Below are positions 35,040 to 47,001 of a DNA stretch of 64,000 nucleotides, one piece after another. The notes beneath the pieces were generated by a model. That model did not search any database, had not been told where the DNA came from, and saw only the letters and a program-made list of their open reading frames with translations. The position numbers and the translations under genes were made by a program. This stretch comes from Ypsolopha sequella (taxonomy: Eukaryota; Arthropoda; Insecta; Lepidoptera; Ypsolophidae): NCBI GenBank assembly GCA_934047225.1, contig OW203998.1, positions 18,863,280 through 18,927,279 of the forward strand, given 5' to 3'. Each line of letters begins with the position of its first letter. Position 1 is the first letter of the stretch.

Positions 35040-35613
35040 CATCTCCCAAACGGCTGGAGCTAGACCCATGTTGATGGATGTCTAGGAAAAGGTCTTGATG
35101 AGATCTACCTGCCGAAAAAGTCAAAACTTTACAGGCCCGTATCTCCTAAACGGCTGATGCTAGAACCATGTTCATGGTATTCCAAAAAAAGTCCTCGGCG
35201 AGATCTAGATGACGGTAAAAAAATTGCTATAATTTTGATCGGCCATATCTCCCGAATGGCTAATTTTAAGGAGTTTGGGTTTCAATTATAATGATCGGTC
35301 AAGCTGGAGCTACATGACCAAAAAAAAAATTTAATTTGACCGGTTTTGACAATTTTTGAACAGGTCTAAAGAAGTATTCTGATTTGCATGAAACTCGGTA
35401 TCAAGGGGCATTTAGGGCCGCCGATTACGCTGCCGTATTCAAATTTGACATTTTTTGACAACTGATAGGGATTTTGACACTTTTTCGGAAAAACTTTGAT
35501 CGGTGAGTCCCTGTATTCCCAGAGGGAGTGAGAGTACTTAACATGTTTGTTTCTGAAAAAAAAGTTATTTGTTTCCTGTAGGCCACACGGGCGAAGCCGC
35601 GGGCAGAAGCTAG
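35040..35613 (+). mobile_element. Helitron-like element, 3' part
   Basis: This matches the 3' half of the element at 8391-9586, including the ATCTCCCAAACGGCT blocks near 35041, 35142 and 35246, then GCCACACGGGCGAAGCCGCG and the terminus CTAG before T at 35610-35613. The 5' half is missing; the fragment begins next to the LINE end. Confidence 0.55.
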
Positions 35614-35631
35614 TTTTTTAATATTCTTCAT

Positions 35632-36083
35632 TTGTGCTAAATTTTTTTAACTTATATAGTTTCCCTGTAAATGGCCAGTTTTCATATTTTTTGGTCTACC
35701 AGTTTCGGAGATAAGGGGGGGAACATACATATTTTTGTGGTTTTTTCAAAATTTCTCGAAACTTGTGAGAGTAAATTTAGTAAAAGTATATATTTTTACA
35801 ATCAACTTTTTAATATCTACAATTTGATACCCATATTGTATTTTTAGGATAATATTTTTTATGTTTCTTACTTTTGTTTTTGAAATATTTTGAAAAATTT
35901 CAATTTTCCAATTTTTTTACACTCTGATATGTGGGCAAATTAATTATTTATATGCCAAATTTCATGTCTTTATCTTGAACGGTGCTAAAGTTATGAGGCT
36001 GTGACATACGGACGGACGGACGAACGGACAACGGAGTCTCACCATAAAGATTCCTTTTGTACTTTAGGTACGGAACCCTAAAA
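35632..36083 (+). repeat. Dispersed repeat, 3' part of the 5128 family
   Basis: The order TTGGTCTACCAGTTTCGGAGATAAG-like sequence (35689-35714), CATACATATTTTTGTGG, TTTCATGTCTTTATCTTGAA and ACGGACGGACGAACGGAC, then GGAACCCTAAAAA, is that of 5560-5957. The 5' CCGGCCAAGTGCGAGTC end is absent. Confidence 0.55.
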
Positions 36084-36459
36084 ACAGAACCCTTATAGTA
36101 TCACTTTGTTGTCCATCTGTCTGCCCGCCTGTCCGTCTATCTGTCCAGACCCTTTATCTCAAGAACGCGTGAAGTTATCAAATTGAAATTAAAACCATAT
36201 AATCAAGTCTACTGTTACTTGAAGTTGCGAAAAAAATAATTTTTTATGTTAATGCAAAAAAAATACGGCTTTTAATGCCACTAAAATCGTATATTTCGAC
36301 ATTCTCAAGGGAATCAAAATGTATAGGGTACTTTCCGTTGACCTAGAACTATGAAGGGCAAGTATTATCTTATACTACGAATACAGGAAAACATAAAAAA
36401 CTATACATTTGTAATTTAATCATAAAAAGTCTAATTTTAAAAAGTTTAATTATTTATAA

Positions 36460-37195
36460 CTAGCTGTTGCCCGCGTCTTCGTCCGCGTGAATTTAGTATG
36501 TAATGCGTTTCATATTTTACAATGAAAGCTTCAACATCCCACTAAATCCTACTATGCGTACGGTTTTCTTTAAAAAAAAAACCTCTTATACGTGTCTTAT
36601 TTTTCTCAATATGATTTATGCGAAGTTGTAAGTAAGTGTATATATGTATATAAGTTATACATAATATATAAGTTTATATATGCCCAGGGATTGTGATTTT
36701 CCATATCAAAGTTTTTAACCCATTTCATCCCCATTAGGGGATGGATAATTTTTGAACACTTTCCTACATGTATCTCATTATACGTTTTAAGGAAGGAATA
36801 TTTAAGCAAAGTTTTAAGTAGATACACTCAAGGGATGCAATTTTCGATATATAACTTAACACGCTATTTTACCCCCTCGGGGGATGAGTTTTGTAAAACT
36901 CTCTTACAGGTTTCTCATAATTTATTAAAAAGAGTATTTATGCGAAGTATGTTGACTCTTCAGTATATGTTGATACTCCCACGGATTATGATTTTCCAAA
37001 CAAGTTTCTACCCCAATTCATTGTGAATTGATTTTCAAAAAATCCTTTCTTAGCGGATGTTTACGCAATAAAAGGAACCTACGGTGCAAATTTCATGTTC
37101 CTAGGTTTAGCTGTTTGGTCTCGGCGTTGATAGATCAGTCAGTCAATCAGTCAGTCAGTCAGTCAGTCAGGGTATTCTTTTATATACACATTTGT
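36460..37195 (-). mobile_element. Helitron-like element, minus orientation
   Basis: Read on the minus strand it starts near 37190 with TGTATATAAAAGAATACC and a GACT microsatellite (37137-37170 on plus), then ATCAACGCCGAGACC, and ends with CACGCGGACGAAGACGCGGG and CAGCTAG before T (36460). The layout is that of 8391-9586, but the sequence is a different family. No coding sequence. Confidence 0.5.
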
Positions 37196-37244
37196 ACGGA
37201 ACCCTCGACGGGCGAGTCCAACTCGCACTTGTCCGTTTTTTTCA

Positions 37245-38492
37245 AGATAGATAGTCTGGTCACTTTTAAGGACTAAATTTAACTACTTAACTACTTAAGG
37301 CTAAATTTAAATATATTCAGTAGTAAAGGTAAAACATAAGTTAGACAAGTACCTATCGACTAAACATAATTGAAAAAAGAAATATTTAGTAACTTATTTG
37401 CACTCAAGGAGCAGCCTGTAGCTGCTTGATATCACTTGTGATGAACACTTGAACACTTGATTTTGCTTAATGGTTGTGGTCGCGACTGGCGAGTATTGAA
37501 TTACTCCTGACGATAACCTGAAAGCTGTGAAAACAGCCTTTTGGTTTTATATAGCTCCGCGAAATTACCTTCAGCTCTTACTTTGGCAAAAATTAAGAGT
37601 TTTGAGCTGTTATAGTTCTGAAAAGGTTAACTTGAATGCTTTCTAGTAATTTCCTAACGTCAGCCATATTTATTCAGTGAAATAAAAAAAAACGAACTGA
37701 AAATAACATTTTAATACAACGAAGCAAAATTAAATAACATGTTCTATACAATTTTAAATATACGTTTTATATATGAGTATGTATAACTTTTATTTCTAAA
37801 GGGACAAACCATCAAACACCTTATTTTTTAATTTTTTTTTATTTAAAATGTCCTGAAAATTTGCAATTACGAAAGGCCCGTCTCGCATATAGCACTATTA
37901 TCCTAAAGTTTCACGATAATGTACCAATCGCACTATGTTTTGCATTTTATCTGACTTTAACATGCTACTAACTATTTTTTAAGAATACAACACTTATATA
38001 TCTAGCCATTTTGAAACTTGGTATAATGACAGGGCATGGCGCTATTATAAATAAGTAATTTATACCCACCATTAGTGTTTCTGCGTACAAACAATCTTAA
38101 ACAGAAACATTTTAAAACCCGAAAGTCCTGGAAAAGCGTTATTCATTTCTATCCAAAAGGTTTTAAGTTGTCATAGAGTTACATCCAAGACTAATGCAGA
38201 ACCTATTAGTTGTATTGTATGGTTATATTAACGTTAAATTAAGGTTGTGAAGGTTATATTTGGGTTTTGAGTAAGTAGTTAGAAAGGTTATAGATGAGAG
38301 CTACAGGTTTTGCTGTAGCTCTCAGAAAGGTTCTACAACGTGGGCCCTTTTTGCACTCAGGAGGTTAATATAACGTTAATATAAAGTAATTGAGACTACA
38401 AAGACTTATGAGCAGATTTCCATACAAAGGTATTAGAACCTTTTCAGTACCTTTCTAAAACCTTGAAAGTTACTTGGGAAGGGATGCAATGG
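37245..38492. other. Gene-less AT-rich sequence
   Basis: I see nothing supported. A small inverted pair AGCTACAGG/TGTAGCTCTC near 38300-38325 and several AGGTTATA repeats near 38220-38290 are too weak to call. Confidence 0.4.
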
Positions 38493-38680
38493 CACACCCC
38501 CGACACTTTTTAGTCCACGCTTTAGTTATTTACCTACACTCTCACGCGCGCATCTGGCTTGTCCTCTCATGCTTGTGTGTGTGCGTGAGCTAGTCTAGGG
38601 CTGACAGCAAGCGTGTGAGCGTCGTTGATCGAGAGGGACAACATTTATAGTCAGCAACTTATATGATTCTCTTCCTAAAT
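38493..38680 (+). mobile_element. Half copy of the CACACCCCCGACACTT element
   Basis: It begins CACACCCCCGACACTTTT and continues with TTATTTACCTACACTCTCAC and CGAGAGGGACAACATTTATA. This equals one arm plus the centre of the inverted-repeat element at 56391-56675. The right arm is not seen. Confidence 0.5.
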
Positions 38681-38742
38681 TTTAGCGTGGTTAATCCCTA
38701 GGTCCTAGTTCTGGTTCCCTATGGATAAATTTGTATTAAAAA

Positions 38743-39126
38743 AATATATATATATATATATATATATCGTCATGACCTGAATGCGCAAGAGGGTAACAGA
38801 GGTGTTCCGAGTGTGAACTTTGAAATGCAAGTCACAGTCCACACTCGGTACACCAGCGTTTCACCAACAAATATTACGTCCCAACGTGGTGGGAGGTGAG
38901 CCCTATCGCCGTAAGTACTTTATACACAAACACACGATTTTTAGGACATACGGGTTTCCTCACTATGTTTTCCTTTACCGATCAGAAAGTGGGAAGTACT
39001 TACCTATAAGCAAATACGATGCGCATTATGTAAATTCCGAAAAACTCATTGGTGCATGCCCAACCGCAGATTGAACCTGGATCTCAAGATTGAGAGGCCA
39101 GCGTTCTACCCCTGAGTTACCGCCGC
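38743..39126 (-). mobile_element. tRNA-derived SINE, minus orientation
   Basis: Same family as 31768-32130, inverted. Box B is GGTTCAATCTG (complement of 39067-39077) and the box A region is the complement of CCCCTGAGTTACC (39109-39121). The stem-loop is at about 38797-38860, with AGGTGTTCCGAGTGTGAACT and its near complement. The 3' end is a (TA)n run at 38743-38767. The copy is diverged in box B. Confidence 0.65.
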
Positions 39127-39350
39127 TTTTTCATAACTTTAAAAATAAATTAACATAAAAGAAAATGGTTTAGTTCATCGGAAGGAAGCAAATTTGAAAA
39201 ATCTCCCTTCTTTATTGGTTGCTTCGTTTTTTAGGCATTCATATATACCACAATAACGAACCATATTGATTAAAAATCAGTATCGTAATAAAACAAAACA
39301 AGATTTATACTTGCGATTGTCGGCACTTGATGAAACATAAAAAGCATCTC

Positions 39351-39439
39351 GATTTTGAACACAAACACTTGTACTATTTGTTTCATAACATAAAACAAAT
39401 GTTATGAAACAAATAGTACAAGTATTTGTGTTCAAAATC
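39351..39439. repeat. 41-bp inverted repeat, 7-base loop
   Basis: Arms 39351-39391 (GATTTTGAACACAAACACTT start) and 39399-39439 are complementary with one mismatch that I can find. The loop is AAAACAA. It lies at the end of a truncated LINE and may be a foldback MITE. Confidence 0.7.
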
Positions 39440-39454
39440 AAGAAAACAAAACAA

Positions 39455-40274
39455 AATACGCGCGCAGCGAACGAGTGCTACTCGAGCTCTGCCTGCCTCC
39501 AGATTTGCCACTAACTTGCGGGGGACCGCGGGGGACGTTAAATTCGCGCGGGGAGGTGAGTGTCGCTTCTTTACGTAGTAATACTTTATATTCTCTGGCA
39601 ATGGGGAGCATGGTGACAGGGGAAGAATTTGCAAATTAAAACTAGAGACGATCGAAGTTAATTTAGAAGAACGAGAATCATTTTTAAGGAGATCAGTGTT
39701 AAAATCACTCAAAATTAATGTATCATCATATTGGGGACATAAATCATAGAAAAAGGACTCGAAAGATTCAAAGTAGTCGACAGTGCAGTCGGGAGGGTAG
39801 TAAACTGAGAAGTAGTTTTGAGTGCTGGAGATAGATTTCAATAAAAAGATGTTCGGCAAAACCCGAATATTGACTATGGGACTGATTTATGATTTTGCAA
39901 GGAATGTCGGCTCGAAGATTAATTGCAACACCACCACAATCTGCGCCAATTCTATCATTCCTGATAAGACGGAACCCGGGCAAACTCACCATTGTAGACG
40001 GTATCGTAGGTTTAAGATACGATTCCGAAACAAGTATAACATCAATGCGCTGATTGCTAAAAGAAGCAAGAAGGTTGGGATAATGAGCAGAGATGCTTTG
40101 AGCATTGATATGAACAACATTAAAATTGTTGTGAAGACCATTAAACACCCTGCTCAAACGGTCGTGCAAGCTAACGTTAGGTTGAGACTGTGAATCATCG
40201 CTCTCCGCAATGGTGTACTCATCAGCTGAAGAACAGGAAAAGAAACTATCATTTAGGTCAATAGTTAAGTCCAT
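39455..40274 (-). pseudogene. LINE ORF2 N-terminal endonuclease fragment
   Basis: The frame from 40274 shows NVVHINAQSISAHYPNLL (endonuclease Asn motif), DVILVSESYLKP (Glu motif) and GVAINLRADIPC; the next frame (to 39383) has TLILSDFNTDLL (Asp and Asn motif). The two overlap near 39770-39860 in different phases, so there is a frameshift. The SDH motif and the entire reverse transcriptase are missing. The motif style is that of the Jockey clade. Retaining only the 5' part of ORF2 is unusual because LINE copies normally lose their 5' end, so a deletion or rearrangement is likely. Confidence 0.7.
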
Positions 40275-41984
40275 AATATTATAAATAAATTTAATAAGAT
40301 AATAATATATAATTAATACCTACAAAAATAATAACTATTCTCTAAACAAAACTCAATAAAAAAAAAAAAACCTGATCCCACTATCAAATTACAGGCAGAG
40401 TAGGAAAAGGACGACATTTTGGTTAAAAACATACAACATCAACCCGTTTTCACACATAAAAAAAAAAAATATTGTCATTTACAATAAAAATAAATAAACC
40501 ATTATACATCCATGAAATAAACTATTTGAAACTCGTAAGTTGAGAAAAAAAAATAATAACTATTTTCGAAAAATATGAAAGAACAATGTTTTGAATAAGT
40601 ACAAAGTTGCATGGTTTGTACACAGACAGAATTTATAAATGTCAAAACTGGCGCTCAAAAATGTATGTTACACAACGTAAGCCGAGATCAGGACTTACAG
40701 AATGAGCACAACATGAACGCAGCCATAAAAAGAAAAAGAAAAATTTTGTTCACAGAACAGAAAAAAAAACTAGCCTATAAATAACTATAACAAAAAAAGG
40801 TAAAAATGTACATTACGGGACGGATTTTAGGGTGGGTGGTATGGAGGAGGGGGAGGAGAAGGGCTACCCCCTGGTACCCCTCCCCTTTGTAGCAAACCCA
40901 TGGTTTTTGAGATATTCATGGTTGAAGTTTGAGGTTATGTATGTGATAATACCTCGATAGAGGGGTGAGCGGGGGGATATTAATGAGAAGAGAGCAAACG
41001 GATAATACTTTGCGGGTTCGTCCATCAATTTGATTCCTCCCCCCCCCCCTTCTATCGAGATATTTTGGACTGTTTGAACCTATCAGTATAGAAGTCACCT
41101 ATTTTGACACAAATTCCTTTCTGCATCGGCTCCGGCGCTGCGGGAAGTGCAGCCCCTTCGCCCTTGCGTAATAAAGCATAGGCAACCGTGCGAACCGAAG
41201 CGGCTGAGGCTGGTCGCCGAAGGTGAGGGGGCTGCCCTCCCTCCGCGCCTTCGGCTTTTCATATACACTCTAGGGGTAGTAGCCACAAGACTGTTTAGAG
41301 TCGGGGTGCACTAAGTCGGTTTTTGAACAGTTTAACCTACCAGTACAGAAGTCGATTTTTAGCCATGGTAGTCACACGTGTTAGTTAGACAGGAGTACGT
41401 AAAACGATCTCGACCGCAAAAGCAACAAACGACAACTAATCAATGTGAAACGTCACTAAAACAAAATGGCGTCGTTTTGCGTTTCGTTTTAGCACAACAG
41501 AAACACAATTTTTCTTTTTAAATGTCGTTAAATTAATAATCTTTATAATGATTTTCACGTTAATATACAAAATTTTAAGTTTGCAATACAAACCAAAACC
41601 TATTGAATGTGAATTACAACATAATTACGGTAAAACTCGTCACATGTGGTTGTATGGACTTAACCTTTGCATAACGAAACGCAATTGACATGTCAAAAGT
41701 GATGGTTGTAAGTCAAAACGAAAATTTTATTGTCAACTTTTAATAATTTATTTCTCAAAAACTACGCATTTGCTACAAAAAAGAATTCGGTGAAAGACTT
41801 CTTATATCATCTACTTTTTGTAAAAAAATTACGAAAGCCCAGACTAGCGTCTCGTAATGTACATTTTATCCGTGAGTTGAGATAAGTAGCACATAAATGG
41901 CCGAAAAAAAAATAAAAAAGTGGAAATGAGGATCCTACCGATATGATGATGAAACATTACAGTGACAAGAAAGGTTAATTGCCC
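40275..41984. other. Intergenic with GC-rich repeat patches
   Basis: Patches at about 40820-41060 (GGAGGAGGGGGAGGAG, C-run near 41040) and 41100-41300 (GGAGGGCAGCC-type, minus) are repeat-like in composition. No gene is supported. Confidence 0.4.
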
Positions 41985-42712
41985 TTACACTTTGCTTCGA
42001 CTCTTCACAGGTTTCTTGGGCTTGTTCAGGTTGCCAGGCTTAGGATTGGACGTTTCAGTCGACGGCCATTTCAATGAGCTGACGGACCTCTGACATTCGC
42101 TCAACTTTCTGCTTGGACTTATCCGGAAGACGCACTGTAATCTTCCCTTCAGTGGTCCAGCAACTTTGTGTGCCAAAATGCTTCCTGGCAGCCATGAATG
42201 CTTCATGTCTGGCCTTGGTCAAAAACTCCGACACCGTAACTCTAGTGCCCTTCAGTGCTGTCTTGCTGCTCCAAACATGCGTCCTGGATGTAAAGTTGGC
42301 AAAACATACCATAATGGGTCGGCATTTGTCCTTTTCAATGCCCAGACGATGATATATCGGCTGCACATTGCTGTGGCACCTTCAAATTGACACTAAAAAC
42401 TTTTGTTACTGCAATTAAAGGAGTTTCACCACTGTTTTCAGGAACACCATGTATTAAAAGTACCTTTCGACGAGAAGCCATCTCTTGATGATCCAGGCCA
42501 AGTAGCAGCAGATCCATTTGGGACCTCAGCATAGACAGAGACCTCCACATTAAAGCTTTAAAGCTATCAAACTCGTTGGCCAGTGCGGAGAGGTCCCGTG
42601 GAGTTGAGCTGCCTGTCTTGTCCTGCAGGGCCCGCTTGTACTCCTCCATTTTCGTGAGGAACATGTGTTCCATCACCTCCATGTTCTTGAACAACTGTGC
42701 GTGCAGATCCAT
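41985..42712 (-). pseudogene. LINE ORF1-like protein, two frameshifts
   Basis: The likely start is MDLHAQLFKNMEVMEHMF (ATG near 42712). A coiled-coil region (KMEEYKRALQDKTG) precedes SRRKVLLIHGVPENSGE, the entry to an RRM-like region, then YHRLGIEKDKCRPIMVCFAN, TVSEFLTKARHEAFMAARKH and GKITVRLPDKSKQKVERMSE. The last segment (KPGNLNKPKKPVKSRSKV) is basic. The protein passes through three frames, with shifts near 42350 and 42060. I recognise it as a common insect LINE ORF1 type resembling L1 ORF1p, without a family name. No ORF2 follows. Confidence 0.65.
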
Positions 42713-43454
42713 TTTGTTGATGTGTGTTTTGAAAAATAATGGAATCAGGGGCCCAAATATATTATTTATAACATAAATACTTGCTAAATTATTTAAAATC
42801 AATAAAAGTATAGGGAGCAAAAATATTTTGTTGTGGTCTGTATGACTACCCGCTTAAAAAAAAAAGTAATCAGAAAGTAGAAAGTAATCATTTGGCAATA
42901 GTAAGGCCCTTAACAACTAGACCCCGCTCCGCCAATTCGCGTCACGTGATTTATGAACGCCTCCATACGCAAATATCAATCAATTTCCTATTTCACTCAA
43001 TTACACACGAGCAGTTATTATCTCTCCCATTCTTCAATCAACAAAAGAAGAAAAATGTTGGCTTTGCACAGTAATGTATTATATTATACGCATGATGTGT
43101 GTTAACTTGGCATCGGTACCCCTGCAGCCTGAAAAGGACCACAAAAGACACTGTTAGCTGATTTACCATTTACTGCAAAGATAAAAAACACATGTACAAT
43201 ATGAAATTTATTTATATAGCCAAATCCACACTGAAAACTCGCTAAGTGCTTAGTATCAAAGTTCGATGAGTCATTTTGTGAAATTCGTATACAATATTTT
43301 TCGTATTCCTTACAAACGCAAGCACAGGTCCAAACCAAATACTAAGTTCAATATTTTATTTGGCGAAATTAGCAAAAAAGTGTTATTAATACGTAATACT
43401 GATCACTTACCAAGACTCCGGAATGAATTTGGCTGCATATATAAATGTGACCTG
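42713..43454. other. Gene-less sequence
   Basis: No gene or repeat with clear ends is visible. Confidence 0.4.
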
Positions 43455-43690
43455 TTATATTAAAAAATGAATCTTCTCGAGATGAACCTCCAAGGGGGTG
43501 TTGAAAGCAAGTCGCAGTCCATCATCGTACACCCACGCCACGTATCACTGATGATTACTAGTGTGCAATTTTAAAGCCTTACGTGCTTCCGAAGCACGCA
43601 GACCGAACACAATATACCTCTTCTGGATTTGAACTCGTGACCTCCACATTAGTAGACCAGTATACAAACCACTGGACCACAAAGGTGGTC
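43455..43690 (-). mobile_element. tRNA-derived SINE, second family
   Basis: On the minus strand the head reads GTGGTCCAGTGGTTTGTAT, a near-perfect box A (TGGTCCAGTGG), and GAGTTCAAATCC (complement of 43625-43636), a good box B. A tight hairpin GTGCTTCGGAAGCAC lies just downstream (43578-43593). The body shares nothing obvious with the SINE at 31768, so it is a separate family. The 3' end near 43455 is estimated. Confidence 0.6.
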
Positions 43691-44340
43691 GAGACGAGAC
43701 TACAAATAAAAAGGCAGTCACACTCTAACACAAACGCTGTTAAAATACGTGGTAAGATATTCGGCATGATTATTAAGTACACTTTTTAGGTTAATATTGT
43801 ACATATTCCTAAAACAATATAAAAATAATGTGATTATTATATCAAAACTATGATATCTATAGAGGTAGTTATAAAAAAATCGCAAGCTGGGTTTATTCGT
43901 AGAAGAGAAAAAAAATTAAAAGTAGATTCCTATGGGGCATCTATAAAGTAACGAAAAACAAATGTCCAACATTTTTGTCTGCTGATCAATGTATCTGCGA
44001 TTCCGGTGAAAACCTGTGAACAGATTTGGATGGGGTTTTTATTATTCTCGGGACCAACTTTGGGTATTATTGGAAAATGTTTCAAAATATGTGTATCTTT
44101 ATCGTAGAGTTGAACGTTTCATAATCAGATCGGCCATATCATTGAAGGGTTCACCTCGCTTCGCTCGGCTTCCGTATTTATGATCATCAGCAGCCCAACA
44201 CGCTCCTCCTCGCTTCACCCGTCGTCGCACCTATTTTTGACTCTTTGTTGAAAAGCTATCATGAATTTCTTATTTCATACTTCATAGTATGGCCAATTTT
44301 ACGATATGGCCATGACGTCTACTTGCTTTTCATGGATTAG
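43691..44340. other. Gene-less sequence
   Basis: No supported gene. CGCTTCGCTCGGCTTCCG near 44158 is repeat-like but too short to place. Confidence 0.4.
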
Positions 44341-44840
44341 TAGCAAATTGTCATATTGACGAGCTCGTATCCCATTCGCAACTGGTCATATTTGCAACAA
44401 ACTGGTCATCTTTACAAATCATCACATTCGCAACTCGTCATATTACAACTGGTCATCTTCGCAAATCGTCATATTTGCAATTCGGCATTTTCGCAACTTG
44501 TCATATTTGCAACAAACTGGTCATCTTCGCTAATCGTCATATTCACAACTCGTCATATTCACAATACTTTTCACCTTCTCAAATCGTCATATTTACAATT
44601 CATAATTTTCGGAACTAGTCATATTCTTAGCTCGTCATTTTCGCAACTCGTCATCTTCAAAATCGTCATCTTCGCAAATCGTCATATTTGCAATTCTTCA
44701 TTTTCGCAACTGGTCATCTTCGCAAATCGTCATATTCACAACTTGTCATCTTCGCAAATCATCATATTCACAACTGGTCATCTTCGGAAATCGTCATATT
44801 TACAAGTCGTCATTTGCGCAATTCGTCACCTTCATAACTG
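44341..44840. repeat. Degenerate 15-17-bp minisatellite
   Basis: About 500 bp consist of units such as CGCAACTCGTCATATT, CGCAAATCGTCATATT and CACAACTGGTCATCTT, in one orientation and slightly variable length. The 226-residue open frame over it (44356-45036) owes its length to the repeat lacking stops in that phase; its product is a degenerate repeat of SSYLQ/LVIFANRH-type units and is not a real protein. Confidence 0.85.
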
Positions 44841-45694
44841 TTTAATTTATCTGTGTGTGAGACAGTGTGAAGGTCACAGATTAAATAATAGTATTACCTA
44901 CAGAAGATCCACTGTTCAAAGATACTTAAACATAATGCTACTCTCGTTTCGTAGCAATAACGTCCAATTCAGCTCAAACAGCGCTGCGTGGCTACCTTTC
45001 AAGGCACCGCTCTGCGCCTCTATTTCTATCTCGTAACTCTATCCCTTCTTCACCCACTGAATGGTTCGCACCAGAGCGGGCCGCCGATATTTTTAGCCTC
45101 AAGGCGATTACCGTCGCCAAATTAGCAGCTCGATGTTTGTCTGTATGAATATCAACGGAAACGACATTGAAATAACGTTCAAATCTGTGCACAACGCGTG
45201 GTGGCTGTTACGACGCTCGCTGCGTCCTTGAAAGGGCAAAATAGGAGAAAATAATACTTTTCACATGGGCGTCATTGTTCCATTGAATAATTCTATGTTA
45301 TATTTATAGCTATCAAGTTTATCTATTTATCAAAGCATAAATGAATTAAATCACCTAAGCCGCTTAGGAGCAGTAGGAAATTCAAGCCAAAAAACACCAT
45401 TCAGTTGAAACAATTTTTCATATAGAAGTTTTGGTGGTACGAAAAAGAAACATGTTGCATATGTTGTCCTAGAGTTGATAATCCATAATACATTTTTTCA
45501 ATATTTTTGGTTTGGCCATAAAAGAGGAGTAGGCTTTAGAAAGTACCCATTTGGCGATATTAAGGGCCTTAAAGGAGTGGAACAGGCCTGCCTAAGTATC
45601 GGTATATAGGGGTTGGGGGTGGGGATAACACCAAATGTGCCTCGTTCAACTGTAAGTCAATAAAAAGGTCATATTTGAATGTACATGACTTATG
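44841..45694. other. Intergenic, repeat-like GC patch
   Basis: A GC-richer patch at 44985-45240 is bounded by CTTTCAAGGCACC and CCTTGAAAGGGC, a weak inverted pair. No gene is supported. Confidence 0.35.
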
Positions 45695-47001
45695 TGCGGA
45701 AAACGACATCCCATCAAAAACATAAAATGTACAAAAATGGCAAGTCTCGCAACGCAATCCTTCCACCGTAAAAAGTTGTGAGATCTTATGTAAAGCCAAG
45801 TCTGCTATTTTAGTTTTTATGGAAGCACCTATTCATTTAAGTTAGTATGGGAGCACCTATTTAACAAATTTATCATAAATTGTTTCCTATTTAGTTACCT
45901 ACCAACATTAAGTGACTGTATTAATATTAGTCATCTTTATTTCCTAATAAAATATAGTGACTTCGCAATCGCACAGCAACATATACAACATATCAGCTAC
46001 CTAATACCAATTTATTAGCGATTTGAGAAGATATTTCTACGCATCAGTGCTTTATTTGTGCTCTGCGATTGCAAAGTAACAATATTTTATTAGGACATAA
46101 AGATGACTAATATTAATACAGTCACTTAATGTTGGTAGGTAACTAAATAGGAAACAATTTATGATAAATTTGTTTAATAGGTGCTCCCATACTAACTTAA
46201 ATGAAAAGGTGCTTCCATAAAAACTAAAATAGCAGACTTGGCTTTACATAAGATCTCACAACTTTTTACGGTGGAAGGATTGCGTTGCGAGACTTGCCAT
46301 TTTTGTACATTTTATGTTTTTGATGGGATCTCATTTCTTTTTGTAGGTAGTCCTCCTTTTTTTCTTCTCGGGTAATATTTCTTGCACGTCTGCTGCGGAT
46401 TTTCTTAAAACCCACTCCCTTTAACTGATCATTAGGACATACTCCTGAGAAACTAGTATCGGGAAGGAGCATTTCATAATGACCACCTAAGAAACTACCA
46501 GAGAATCGTAAACGTTTCACTGGCATCCCAGGATCGCCACCGAATGATCCTCTCAAACGGCCATTTTCGTAAACCTCGAACGTAAATGGATACAAAGCGG
46601 TGGCTGACATAAGTTCGGATACGGAACCGTAGGTGGTAGTTTTCATCATTGCTGTCAAGTACATGTGTCTCCACGCTCGTCACAAGTATAAAGTTGCATT
46701 TCATCCCAATGCGCTACCACATACTCGACTACCGCACACCTAATGTCATATGACGACTCAATGTTCCCATACATAGAGAATGGAACAAACATGTTCCATC
46801 TCCAGGTATAGGGACAACTAGGTGTGGACAAGGATTTTCATTTATGTACAATATTTCAGGTTCCATTGCAATATTAATTTTTACTGTAAGTTATTATTAC
46901 TATTATCCAAAATTAGATGCAACAGGCAGGTTAAAATTTCTTTTGACCATGAAGTGAAAGGCAGGCTTGTCAGTCTAAACCACAGAGTACATTATTATAA
47001 C
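45695..47001. mobile_element. OTU foldback element, copy 2 (left and central part)
   Basis: A short left arm (about 45700-45950) is the reverse complement of about 46080-46330 (block CATCAAAAACATAAAATGTA). The loop holds CTCTGCGATTGCAAAGT, shared with copy 1, bordered by a small inverted pair CCTAATAAAATAT/ATATTTTATTAGG. To the right the arm carries the OTU gene on the minus strand and then the same sequence as copy 1 (11500-11620) up to ACATTATTAT at 46998. There it is interrupted by the P-like element and resumes at 54447. Confidence 0.65.
46266..46830 (-). pseudogene. OTU-like protease, disrupted
   Basis: The frame 46266-46664 has TYGSVSELMSATALYPFTFE, KRLRFSGSFLGGHYEMLLPD (His motif) and a basic tail (RRARNITREEKKEDYLQKEM). 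Upstream, in another frame near 46795-46820, GDGTCLFHSLCM keeps the Cys motif after a short deletion. The protein is therefore interrupted at about the same place as in copy 1. This is the copy with the longest intact C-terminal part. Confidence 0.6.

Noticed and set aside
39822..40193. 123-residue plus-strand frame
   Set aside because: It is antisense to the LINE endonuclease fragment, which has clear motifs.
44341..44840. CRISPR-like array
   Set aside because: Units are contiguous and degenerate without spacers, and the DNA is animal.
44356..45036. 226-residue open frame
   Set aside because: It is the translation of a 15-17-bp minisatellite; the repeat lacks stops in that phase.
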